This document shows positions 23,103 through 34,387 of a DNA stretch of 64,000 nt, one piece after another. The stretch is from assembly GCA_944989445.1 (NCBI GenBank), contig CALYLW010000163.1:777501-841500 (forward strand), in the 5' to 3' direction. Below the pieces are notes generated by a model. That model searched no databases. It worked only from the letters and a program-made list of their open reading frames with translations, and was not told the origin of the DNA. Position 1 is the first letter of the stretch. Each line of letters opens with the position of its first letter. The translations under genes and the position numbers were made by a program. Source of the DNA: Ampullaceana balthica. Taxonomy: Eukaryota; Mollusca; Gastropoda; Lymnaeidae.

Positions 23103-25560
23103 TGGCCAATATTGTGAGACTGTGTGGTTGGTCTATCGCCAATATTGTGAGACAGTGTGGTTGGTCTATGGCCAATATTGTGAGACAGTGTGGTTGGTCT
23201 ATGGCAAATATTGTTAGACAGTTTGGTCTATGGCCAATAGTATGAGACAGTGTGGTTGGTTTATGGCCAATATTGTGAGACATGGTGGTTGGTCTATGGC
23301 CAATATTGTGAGACAGTGTGGTTGGTCTTTGGCCAATATTGTGAGACAGTGTGGTCTATGGCCAATATTTTGAGACAGTGTGGTTTGTCTATGGCCAATA
23401 TTATGAGACAGTGTGTTTGGTCTATGGTCAATATTGTGAGACAGTGTGTTTGGTCTATGTTCAATATTGTGAGACAGTGTGGTTTGTCTATGGCCAATAT
23501 TGTGAGACAGTGTGGTCTATGGCCAATATTGTGAGACAGTGTGGTTTGTCTATGGCCAATATTATGAGACAGTGTGGTTGGTCTATGGCCAATATTGTGA
23601 GACAGTGTGTTTGGTCTATGGCCAATAATGTGAGACAGTGTGGTTTGTCTATGGCCAATATTATGAGACAGTGTGGTTGGTCTATGGCCAATATTGTGAG
23701 ACAGTGTGGTTGGTCTATGGCCAATATTGTGAGACAGTGTGGTCTATGGCCAATATTGTGAGACAGTGTGGTTTGTCTATGGCCAATATTATGAGACAGT
23801 GTGGTTGGTCTATGGTCAATATTGTGAGACAGTGTGTTTGGTCTATGGCCAATAATGTGAGACAGTGTGGTTTGTCTATGGCCAATATTATGAGAGAGTG
23901 TGGTTGGTCTATGGCCAAAATTGTGAGACAGTGTGTTTGGTCTATGACAAATATTGTGAGACAGTGTGGTTGGTCTATGGCCACTATTGTGAGACAGTGT
24001 GGTCTATGGCCAATATTGTGAGACATGTGGTTGGTCTATAGACAATTTTGTGAGACAGTGTACTTGGTCTATGGCCAATATTATGAGACAGTGTGGTTGG
24101 TATATGGCCAATATTGTGAGACAGTGTGTTTGGTCTATGGCCAATATTGTGTTATAGTGTGGTCTATGTTCAATATTGTGAGGCAGTGTGTTTGGTCTAT
24201 GTTAAATAATGTGAGACAGTGTGGTCTATTGCCGATATTGTGAGACAGTGTGGTTTTTCTATGACCAATATTGTGAGTGTGGTCTATGGCCAATATTGTG
24301 AGACAGTGTGGTTGGTCTATGGCAAATATTGTTAGACAGTTTGGTCTTTGGCCAATAGTATGAGACAGTGTGGTTGTTTTATGGCCAATATTGTGAGACA
24401 GTGTGGTTGGTCTATGGCCAATATTGTGAGACAGTGTGGTTGGTCTTTGGCCAATATTGTGAGACAGTGTGGTCTATGGCCAATATTGTGAGACAGTGTG
24501 GTTTGTCTATGGCCAATATTATGAGACAGTGTGGTTGGTCTATGGTCAATATTGTGAGACAGTGTGTTTGGTCTATGTTCAATATTGTGAGACAGTGTGG
24601 TTTGTCTATGGCCAATATTGTGAGACAGTGTGGTCTATGGCCAATAATGTGAGACAGTGTGGTTTGTCTATGGCAAATATTATGAGACAGTGTGGTTGGT
24701 CTATGGCCAATATTGTGAGACAGTGTGGTTGGTCTATGGCCAATATTGTGAGACAGTGTGGTCTATGGCCAATATTGTGAGACAGTGTGGTTTGTCTATG
24801 GCCAATATTATGAGACAGTGTGGTTGGTCTATGGTCAATATTGTGAGACAGTGTGTTTGGTCTATGGCCAATAATGTGAGACAGTGTGGTTTGTCTATGG
24901 CCAATATTATGAGAGAGTGTGGTTGGTCTATGGCCAAAATTGTGAGACAGTGTGTTTGGTCTATGACAAATATTGTGAGACAGTGTGGTTGGTCTATGGC
25001 CACTATTGTGAGACAGTGTGGTCTATGGCCAATATTGTGAGACATGTGGTTGGTCTATAGACAATTTTGTGAGACAGTGTACTTGGTCTATGGCCAATAT
25101 TATGAGACAGTGTGGTTGGTATATGGCCAATATTGTGAGACAGTGTGTTTGGTCTATGGCCAATATTGTGTTATAGTGTGGTCTATGTTCAATATTGTGA
25201 GGCAGTGTGTTTGGTCTATGTTCAATAATGTGAGACAGTGTGGTCTATGGCCGATATTGTGAGACAGTGTGGTTTTTCTATGACCAATATTGTGAGTGTG
25301 GTCTATGGCCAATATTGTGAGACAGTGGGGTCTATGGCCAATATTGTGAGACAGTGTTGTTGGTCTATGGCCAACATTGTGAGACAGTGTGGTTGGTCTA
25401 TGTTCAATATTTTGAGACAGTGTGGTTGGTCTATGGCCAATATTGTGGGACAGTGTGTTTGGTCTATGTTCAATAATGTAAGACAGTGTGTTCTATGGCC
25501 AATATTGTGAGACAGTGTGGTTTGTCTATGACCAATATTGTGATTGTGGTCTATGGCCAT
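23103..25560. repeat. 33/28-bp minisatellite, about 75 units, with a 1019-bp higher-order repeat
   Basis: Units contain GGCCAATATTGTGAGACAGT plus GTGGTTGGTCTAT; a shorter 28-bp form lacks part of the second segment. Diagnostic variants recur at exactly 1019 bp: AGACATGTGG at 24021 and 25040, GTTATAG at 24151 and 25170, GAGTGTGG at 24275 and 25294. Thus a roughly 1-kb block from about 23638 is repeated from about 24657. An earlier block (AATAGTATGAG near 23235 and 24353) is offset by 1118 bp, i.e. three units more. Each unit holds a CCAAT word. Open frames on both strands are by-products. Confidence 0.98.
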
Positions 25561-25984
25561 CGGTCAATTGTGGCTACTCCAGCCGGTCTCTGCCAAGAAG
25601 TCGCCCGTCATAATCTCCAAAGCTCTTCCCCCTTCCATTTCCGAGAGTCTAAATGTAAGTATTTATTCCCCGGAGTTAGAGGTTATGAATATGGTAACTG
25701 CCAGACGTATGCATAAATGTCAGTAAAGCACTAATGTCATCTGTTGAGCCGGTAATCGCATGTGGTCAGAAATAGGCAGTCGTTATAGACTAGACACAAG
25801 CACTAAACCTTTGGGTATCGCTGAGATGATTGTAAGCTTCCGGTATCGCGCGAGGGTTATTGTACATTACTGATAGGTTAAGTTTCTTAGAAATGACGTA
25901 GTTAGGCAGAATATGGAAAAGATGTTTCATGGACTCCGTGCTCACCCAAAGAAGGTCAGGTCATAAGCCATAAGATGTATTCAG
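25561..25984. other. Unique sequence, no recognised gene
   Basis: Balanced composition with no array. The open frame at 25486-25716 runs from the array into this region without any recognisable domain. Confidence 0.45.
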
Positions 25985-26265
25985 TATATCCCCAGAATTA
26001 TTGTGTATATCATTATCGCTGTAGAGTCTAAGCGTTATGTTTCGTTGAGATTTATTCCGTAGATTTTTTTATGGGTTATGAGATTGATACTAGATGGTTT
26101 CATAATTAAAGATTATGTGATTTATTCTGTAGATTCTTAAAACGATGGAATATGAGATTTATGCAGTAGAGTCTTAAGCATCTTGTGTGTGAGATTTATT
26201 GGGTAGATTCGTATAGTTTTATAAGATTTACAAGGTAGGTTTTAAGAATTAGTGTTTATGATATC
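25985..26265. repeat. Strongly decayed tandem repeat, about 50 bp, 4 to 5 units
   Basis: The words GAGATTTATTCYGTAGATT and GTAGAGTCTTAAGC recur four or five times at variable spacing with many substitutions. It shows what the neighbouring homogeneous arrays may look like after long decay. Confidence 0.6.
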
Positions 26266-26689
26266 TATGCGAGTTGGTTTTCCAAGAGGATTCACAAACA
26301 AAGTCTTTATCAAGAAAAAGTGTATACTTATAAAGATATCATTATTATCATCAGTACCGTGACCGTAGCGGGGAATGCATGAACGCAACAACAGACAACG
26401 ATCTCCACATTTGCCCGGAGTGTCCAGGTCACACATCCATAAAGGACATTAGTTTTAACGAGAGCTCTGTAAAGCCTGAGCTTTGTTGGAAGGCTATTGT
26501 TTTCGCTGTTCCATATTTTGATTTAATTTCGTCATTGCTGTCAGTTATAAAGATACAGACATTATAAACAATAAAGATATACGCCATTATAAAGATACAG
26601 ACATCATTAGATATTGCTACACTATTCGTGTTGTATACGTACTAGATAAACCTGTCCTTGAAAACTCTCTGTAAGTAAGTCTCTATTTA
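26266..26689. other. Unique sequence with a small duplication
   Basis: Around 26535-26615 the word TATAAAGATACAGACAT occurs twice about 40 bp apart. No gene supported. Confidence 0.45.
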
Positions 26690-27445
26690 TTTTTACCACG
26701 TTTTTATTAACTCGCTTTCGTTGGGCAATGTTTGTTTGTTTGTTTGTCCAAGATTTTTTCAAATCTGCCAACGTAAAATTGAACCACTTCTGATGGTCCT
26801 AGAGATCTGAAAATTTTACCACAGATAGATCTTGGATGACAATGCATTGTATTAAAATTTCAGATCGATCGAATGTACCGTTATTAAATTATTGAATTTT
26901 TTAGTTTATCTATAGTCTATATATAAGAAACTGTACCGTCGGCTTTTGTTGACATGCGTGTGTTCCCCCCGTGACCACATCACAATGTTTTTAAAACGTT
27001 TGGCGGGCGCTTGTGAGGTGTTTGGTAAAATAAATAGAGGTAAAAAAATATTGTTAAAAACCAAGTTTTTATTAGTGGACTAAAAAGAATAAAATAAATA
27101 AAGGTAAAAAAATGATTTTTAAAAACCACGTTTTTACAAGCGGACTAAAAAGAAGAAAATAATTTAAAACTGGTAAGTTCAAGTACTTTAATTTAATATA
27201 ACTAAAAACGAGGGGCGGGTGTTTGGTATAAAAATTAAAGATTTCTAATTTAGAAGGCAAAAGAGAGATCTATAAGTGAGAGTATGAGTGAGCCGCATAT
27301 GTTAAACCTCATAAGCGCCCGTCCCACGTTTTTAGTCATATTAAATGAAAGTACTTGAACTTACCAGTTTTAAATTATTTTCTTCTTTTTAGTCCGCTTG
27401 TAAAAACGTGGTTTTTAAAAATCATTTTTTTACCTTTATTTTTTT
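26690..27445 (+). mobile_element. Hairpin-ended interspersed repeat (family A), copy 1
   Basis: A 750-bp repeat also found, in the same orientation, at 40925-41645. It starts TTTTACCACGTTTTTATTAA and contains a (TTTG)n run, a core with CAGATCGATCGAA (26841-26892) and two tandem 60-bp units with AAAGGTAAAAAAAT-like sequence. It ends in a long hairpin (27096-27210 pairing with 27327-27441). No transposase frame is present. The foldback end suggests a non-autonomous DNA element; the superfamily is not identifiable and no target duplication was found. Confidence 0.8.
27096..27441. repeat. Nearly perfect 115-bp inverted repeat (family A hairpin)
   Basis: Left arm 27096-27210 and right arm 27327-27441 are reverse complements at about 113 of 115 positions, separated by a 116-bp loop whose edges are also partly complementary. 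The arms include ACTGGTAAGTTCAAGTACTT. Transcripts from either strand would fold into a long double-stranded RNA. Confidence 0.95.
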
Positions 27446-28189
27446 ATCTTTCACTCATTGCTTATCACTTTTTTTTACTATATTCCCAAATACAATCAAT
27501 AATACGTTAAACCATATGTCTTACAAACTCAACCCATACGATTTATACGCATACAACCCATTAGGCTTATAACTCGTACCTCAACCATCTCTGTCACATG
27601 ACCTATTACCCCGTAGTTCAAATGTCTAACATCCACTCTATGACAATAGCAGTAGTTTCGGACCAGGTCTACATACACACAATGCCTATTTTATGATGCT
27701 TTAAAGAGAGGTATTTTCTTTGTTTTAAAAGCTACGCAAGCGCTCGTCTATTTAATACCTATGACTAACGCCATCTTCTAGAGAGAAAGAAAGAGAAAGA
27801 GAAGGAATGAGAGAGTGCTCTGAGGTGAGGTACAGCCGTTGTGTTTGTATCAAATTCACCCAGTCAATCTAGCGGCAATTATTCACTTTCTTTGGAAATC
27901 GTCATAAACGTTTAGCCAAAGAAATTCTCCGCCAAGGGAAACTCCTCAACTCTTAAAGAGCAATTTGATATCTCGCGAGAAAAGCCCCCCCCCCGCGTCC
28001 CTCATCCTCGCACCCACCAAGCTACCCCCACCCCGCAACAACCCAACGAATCAGTTCCCTCCTCCCCCAACACTCTGTGTTGGCAAACATCACGGGTACC
28101 ACGTCCAAAGACAGAACTCCCATGTGTGTACAGAATAAATGATAGATCGATTGTTCCAATGGCTCTGGATGCTTTGTAAGCCGTTCAGT
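27446..28189. other. Unique sequence, no recognised gene
   Basis: AT-rich on the left, C-rich at 27985-28075. A short GA-rich run (AGAGAAAGAAAGAGAAAGAG) lies near 27781-27805. No supported gene. Confidence 0.5.
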
Positions 28190-30168
28190 ATCTATAGGAA
28201 GTTAAGCCGCAAGCCATCCTAGGCCTATATGATGCTAAAGGATGCTACGCCAAACAATTTAAGACCATAGATGCTAAGCAATTCACTTTTGGTCCATATG
28301 ATGCTAATCAAACAGCCCTATGATCACTGGCATGCTAAGCACCATACAATGATAAGCTAACCACTCTAGCACCATACAATGATAAGCCAACCATTCTAGC
28401 ACCATACAATGATAAGCCAACCATTCTAGCACCATACAATGATAAGCTAACCCCTCTAGCACCATACAATAAGCCAACCACTCTAGCACCATACAATGAT
28501 AAGCTAACCACTCTAGCACCATACAATGATAAGCCAACCACTCAAGCACCATGCAATGATAAGCCAAGCATTCTAGCACCATACAATGATAAGCCAACCA
28601 TTCTAGCACCATACAATGATAAGCTAACCCATTTGGCACCATACAATGATAAGCCAACAACTCTAGCACCATACAATGATAAGTCAACCACTCTAGCACC
28701 ATACAATGATAAGCCAACTACTCTAGCACCATACAATGATAAGCCAACCACTCTAGCACCATACAATGATAAGCCAACCACACTAGCACCATACAATGAT
28801 AAGCCAACAACTCTAGCACCATACAATGATAAACTAACCACTCTAGCACCATACAATGATAAGCTAACCCATCTAGCATCATACAATGATAAGCCAACCA
28901 CTCTAGCACCATACAATGATAAGCTAACCACTCTAGCACCATACAATGATAAGCCAACCACTATATCACCATACAATAATAAGCTAACCACTCTAGCACC
29001 ATACAATGATAAGCCTACCACTCTATCACCATGCAATGATAAGCTTACCACTCTAGCACCATATAATGATAAGCCAATCACTCTAGCACCATACAATGAT
29101 AAGCCAACCCCTCTAGCACCATACAATGATAAGCCAACCACTCTAGCACCATACAATGATAAGCCTACCACTCTAGCACCATACCATGATAAGCTAACCC
29201 CTCTAGCATCATATAATGATAAGCCAATCACTCTAGCACCATACAGTGATAAGCCATCCACTCCAGCACCATACAATGATAAGCCAACCACTCTAGCACC
29301 ATACAATGATAAGCCAACCACTCTAGTGCCATACTATGATAAGCTAACACATCTAGCACCATACAATGATAAGCCCACCACTCTAGCACCATACCATGAT
29401 AAGCCAACAACTCTAGCACCGTACAATGATAAACTAACCACTCTAGCAACATACAATGATAAGCTAACCCATCTAGCACCATACAATGATAAACCAACCA
29501 CTCTAGCACCATACAATGATAAGCTAACCACTCTAGCACCATACAATGATAAGCCAACCACTCTAGCACCATACAATGATAAGCTAACCACTCTAGCACC
29601 CTACAATGATAAGCCTACCACTCTAGCACCATACAATGATGAGCTAACCACTCTAGCGCCATACAATGATAAGCCAACCACTCTAGCACCTTACAATGAT
29701 AAGCCAAGCATTCTACCAACATACAATTATAAGCGAACCATTTTAGCACCATACAATGATAATAACCCATCTAGCACCATACAATGATAAGCCAACCACT
29801 CTACCCCCATACAATGATAAGCCAACCACTCTAGCACCATACAATGATAAGCCAACCATTCTAGTGCCATACTATGATAAGCTAACCCATCTAGCACCAT
29901 ACAATGATAAGCCCACCACTCTAGCACCATACAATGATAAGCCAACAACTCTAGCACCGTACAATGATAAGCCTACCACTCTAGCACCATACCATGATAA
30001 GCCAATCACTCTAGCACCATACAATGATAAGCCAACCACTCTAGCACCATACAATGATGAGCCAACCACTCTAGCACCATACAATGATGAGCCAACCACT
30101 CTAGCACCATACCATGATAAGCAAAAGTCTCTAGGCCCATATATAATGATAAGCCAACCAATACAGGA
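28190..30168. repeat. 30-bp minisatellite, about 61 units, with decayed left edge
   Basis: Units CTCTAGCACCATACAATGAT plus AAGCCAACCA keep an exact 30-bp register over most of the array. A 3-bp deletion near 28470 and a shift of phase near 29762 are the exceptions. The left edge (28190-28338) has diverged relatives (ATGATGCTAA, CCATAGATGCTAAGC). One plus-strand frame is open from 28339 to the stop at 29785-29787, 482 codons of the decapeptide LAPYNDKPTT. Minus-strand frames are equally open (up to 259 codons), so openness alone is not evidence of coding. Confidence 0.98.
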
Positions 30169-30693
30169 CAGACGTATTTCACGCCAGTTCTGTAAGATCC
30201 TGAGCAAAGATCTAGAATGACTACTACACATTTCTCTTGACTGTCTTGATTAAATCGGGAAACAAGTTCTTGCACGCAGCTTAGTTTTTTAAAGCGAAGT
30301 TGATAATTCGTCCGAAAATTTGTGAAACATAAATGATCATTTGTGTCATGCAAGAGTTAATCTTTTACATATACATACGACCATTTGTTACACACATATT
30401 GTCACATATTGTGAAACAGTTATGAAGCAAACTTCCAAAAAATAAATAATAAAAATAAAAAATTGGCAGAAGTCATTGGTTACATGTTTCACTACCGGAA
30501 CTCACCCCTCTCACCAATGGATTCACCCAACTCATCCCCTACACACACAGGCAGACTTTTTGTGTAGTCTGTATTTATGTCTTATAAGATGATATCACCC
30601 CTGCAATGACACCAGTGACATTCTTACATGATATCTAGTCTAACTAATTATTACAAAGATGATAGCTTTGTTAGCCAGTACTCAGTACTCACA
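30169..30693. other. Unique sequence, no recognised gene
   Basis: AT-rich spacer with no array or terminal repeat. Confidence 0.5.
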
Positions 30694-31090
30694 GCGTACA
30701 ATGTCATTGGCACAGTTCATGACATAAGTCACCAAGTGCGTACAATGTCATTGGTACAGTTCGTGACATACGTCACCAAGTGCGTACAACCGTACAATGT
30801 CATTGGTACAGTCGTGACATACGTCACCAAGTGCGTACAACCGTACAATGTCATTGGTACAGTTCGTGACATACGTCACCAAGTGCGTACAACCGTACAA
30901 TGTCATTGGTACAGTTCGTGACATACGTCACCAAGTGCGTACAACCGTACAATGTCATTGGTACAGTTCGTGACATACGTCACCAAGTGCGTACAACCGT
31001 ACAATGTCATTGGTACAGTTCGTGACATACGTCACCAAGTGCGTACAACCGTACAATGTCATTGGTACAGTTCGTGGCATAAGTCACATT
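30694..31090. repeat. 53-bp minisatellite, about 7 units
   Basis: Units contain CAATGTCATTGGTACAGTTC, GTGACATACGTCAC and AAGTGCGTACAA. The first unit lacks some bases and one unit lacks a T (CAGTCGTGAC). Each unit has the dyad TGAC-N4-GTCA, resembling a spaced CRE/AP-1 half-site pair. Confidence 0.96.
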
Positions 31091-32036
31091 CCGTCAACTT
31101 TGTTGATCTAAACGCTGGAGCTAATACACAAAACGTCAAAGGTCATGGAAGGCTGCAAAGGAACGTAACAAGCGTCATAAAGGCGTTCTCTGACACATGC
31201 TGGATTCATACATGTGTGAGTGAATGTGGTGGAATCGCATCAAAGCTCGTCAGTTCAACACTCTCGAGCAAGACATTTATTCTCTTTTGGCCACCGGTTT
31301 AATTTAGGAAATGGTCTTACATCGCATTCGGCCTAAATGTATTTTTGTAATTGTTACGTTTTGATAATTTCATCTTTTTGATCATTTGAGCTTTGCTGAA
31401 TAAAGTTTTCAAATATTCGGGTTTAAAATTTAAAAACCGTTATGTGTAACAAGTCATACAATACTGGTTGGTTGCAAACATTGATTTGGGTTAATTAACC
31501 GCCAAGTACGCCCTTATCTAACCTCACTAATTTACCATATAATAATTACCCCTCTTCCACGTCTCACACCTCTGTTTACCCTACTCTCCTCACATCGCTG
31601 GAGATAACTTGTTAAACCTCCTTGTCCTCCTTACGTCTTAATTTAACTCCGTCCACCACCACCAGAGCCCCCTCCCCCAATATAACCCTAATAGCTGTCT
31701 AAATTCGTCCCTGTATTTTTGTTGCGACGTTTCTTTCCACTGTCCGGTGTGGAGTGATTCATGGCCGATGTTGGAGCAGTGGGTAAATTGAGAAATGGGG
31801 CAGGGGCGAAGCGGCTAATGAAAATTAAATGACTTTCCGGTGTTGTCGCGCCGGCGCATTGCGACCCCTTGATTAGCAAACTGCTGGACTCAATGGCTTC
31901 ACGGTTATTTGAGAAATAGAGAAGGAGGTTTTTCTGTTCTCTCTTTTCATATTAACTACCGTTTTCATTAATGAATATTTCTCCCCTTAAACGATCTGCC
32001 TCCAAGATGGTCTCATATTGTGGCGTCAGGGGCCGT
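31091..32036. other. Unique sequence with open tail frame and polyadenylation word
   Basis: The plus-strand frame running out of the 53-bp array stays open through about 70 codons of non-repetitive sequence to a stop at 31300-31302. AATAAA follows at 31399-31404. This could be a terminal exon or a transcript 3' end, but no protein family is recognised. The remainder (31450-32036) is unique, partly CT-rich, without a supported gene. Confidence 0.25.
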
Positions 32037-32853
32037 TCTAAGTTTGTGTAGCTAGAGGGGGGCGGTGGGGCGGTCCGCTCTGGGCGGCACACATTTTGAG
32101 GGCGGCATTTGTGGGCAGTTGAAAAGTACAGCCATTTCCGACAACCGCCCATTTCTTTTGAAGGGCGAAAACCAAGGTGAAACAAACATATTTGTTTGAT
32201 TACATTAAAAAATTTAAGACCGCTCAAAAAAGTTATCGATTTGTTTGGAAAATTAATCTGTATACGTCAGAGATTACGCTATTATATGAAAACTACACAT
32301 AAAGACACATCACTGCTGGGCCGAATAATATGTTGTTAAAAGACTGTTTTTAGTAGAAATCCGACATGGGCAGAATGATGCGCGAACAAGTACCTACATG
32401 GCATTGGGGTTCACACATTGCGTTTAACTTGCAAGTAGTAATTGATATTACTGTTTTGGTTTTCAGAACAATTATTGTAAGGGAATTATTTCAAAATTAA
32501 ATTTATATCGTTTTTATTGCATTAAAGTAGCACAAATAATTTTTGCTTTTTTACTAAAATATGGTTATTCATTAATTTTTTTTCGCATATCCAATTAAAG
32601 TATTGTGTAAATAATTTGAATGATGACAAGAATATGAAAATAATTTGTATTCATATTTGTCCGTTAATAAACACCACAATAGGCATAAATAATTAAAATT
32701 GACATCTGAAGAAGTAACTAGTAAAACGAGATCAGATGCTGGAATTTTACTTGATTCAATGCAATCTTTTTCTTTTCTATGTTATCTCAATTTATGAGAA
32801 CCCGTCATTTTATTGTGTTAAATTAATGCAGACCCATTTCATGGAACAAAGAG

Positions 32854-33509
32854 ATGTGCCAATATATACAAAACGCTGTTATGTCATCCAAAACACTTTG
32901 TGAAGAGTTGGAGATATCAACTGAACGCCGAGTTAAAAGGATACAACATATGAGTGGAGAAAATTCAGAAGACGTGGTTCTATCTTTAGAACAAGAAGTA
33001 CAACGAGAATTATTTTTATCCATGGATAGAATTATAAAATAAAATAAAATAACGCTTTGATCAGGTGCATATCCTTGCAAGAAAATATTCGTGTATAATA
33101 CCATGTAACCTACTAAATGAAAAATTTGAACATCAAATAAATTTACTGTTTTGACATTGATAAAGAAAATTTCAATATGGAAAGAAAAAGGATCCAGTTT
33201 TTTTATAGCTGTATAAGAAGAGGCATTACGTTTGAAAAACGGGGGAAAGACCCCTTGACCTAGTAAAATTGAACACCTTGACCTAGTAACATTGATTCAG
33301 CAGTAAAGATTGGAAAATTCTGTATCCTACATTGTAATGTTGTAAGAATTTCTTCAACAATTGCTATGAGTGTCGCTAGTTCTGAAAGGAGCTTCTCCAA
33401 ACTGAAGTTGATAAAAATTATCTTCGTTCCACAATGGGTGACTTAACGACAAAATCCAGCAGTATTGTCCATAGAACAGGATATTACAAATAATTTGAAA
33501 TTTGTATAA
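32854..33509 (+). pseudogene. Decayed ZMYM1-like hAT transposase (C-terminal half)
   Basis: Two coding blocks remain. Positions 32854-33042 encode 62 residues including LCEELEISTERRVKRIQ and LSLEQEVQRELFLSMDRII, typical of the region before the C-terminal domain in ZMYM1/TTF-type hAT transposases; the block ends in a premature stop. Positions 33334-33440 encode SVASSERSFSKLKLIK, the hallmark of the hAT C-terminal dimerisation domain. The expected continuation is split over other frames (YLRSTMGD near 33419, LSIEQDI near 33465-33488) until a stop at 33507-33509. Stops and frameshifts make it non-functional. Assignment is from family knowledge of these motifs. Confidence 0.82.
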
Positions 33510-33660
33510 CATAATACACGATTGTTCTACTATGAAAGTTAGTAAAGTAAATTTAATGTATAAATATGTTTATATACTAATGTATACAATTTCTTTGTTT
33601 GTAAAAAAATTTAAAAAAAAATAACAACATTTATCTATAAATATAAAAATAAAAGCATAT

Positions 33661-34190
33661 CAGATCAGCTCATTCCGTCATTACTAAACAGTTAGTGCAA
33701 CAAAAACTCTAGTCTGTGCTCTTGTTCTAGCTCGTATTGATTATTGCAATTCTCTTCTGTCAGGTGCACCAAAACAATGCATTGAAAAACTACAGAAAGT
33801 TCAAAATTCAGCTGCCAGACTAGTTCTTAAGGCAAAAAACATGACCATGTTACTCCGCTACTTTACTCACTTCATTGGCTACCTATACAAGCTAGACTTG
33901 ATTACAAACTGGCTGTTCTCTGTCACAACTTCTTTTCTGACTCATCTCCTTCCTATCTTACTGAACTTCTGTCGGTCTACTCAACCAGTCGTCAGCTACG
34001 CTTTTCTGCAGACACACGTATTCTCTGTGTTCCTAAGACACGAACTAAAACATTTGGCGAAAGGTCGTTCTCTTTTTGTGCAGCCAAACAATGGAATTCT
34101 CTACCATTATACATACGTAGTATTCAAACAACCAAGTCCTTCAAGACTGCACTTAAGACACATCTTTTCAAAATGTATTTAGAAAATTAA
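33661..34190 (+). pseudogene. ORF2 C-terminal fragment of CR1/L2-like retrotransposon, frameshifted
   Basis: Encodes the post-reverse-transcriptase C-terminal region. From about 33705 the frame reads LVCALVLARIDYCNSLLSGA and QKVQNSAARLVLKAK. A single-base indel in the A run near 33834-33840 moves the remainder to another frame, where SLHWLPIQARLDYKLAVLC, RTKTFGERSFSFCAAKQWNS and FKTALKTHLFKMYLEN are followed by TAA at 34188-34190. A stop also interrupts the start of the fragment. Family assignment rests on these highly characteristic motifs. The 113-codon open frame at 33841-34182 is the wrong frame. Confidence 0.85.
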
Positions 34191-34387
34191 GTAAAAAACA
34201 TTTGTTTTAATTATTAACGTAGCTTATGTGTAATGTACTGTCCTTTATGTTGTTATTATGGTACGAGCAACCAAGCCCATCCAAGGACGTTCCGCCAACG
34301 TTCGGTGGCATGTTGTAACTCCACTCCAACTGCCGTCTAGACCGGCATTACATGTGCATCACATCAAAAATACTATTCTTTAAAGTT

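Noticed and set aside
28339..29787. Similarity of the Tyr/Lys/Pro/Thr decapeptide to mussel adhesive decapeptides
   Set aside because: Only a composition resemblance; the sequence order differs and there is no signal peptide, transcript evidence or conserved variation. Kept only as a hypothesis under findings.
28304..30353. Minus-strand open frames up to 259 codons (GARVVGLSLY and WLAYHCMVLE repeats)
   Set aside because: Same reason: 30-bp units without stops. Open in several frames on both strands.
33841..34182. 113-codon plus-strand open frame
   Set aside because: It is the wrong frame of the CR1/L2-like ORF2 end; the adjacent frame reads the conserved motifs.
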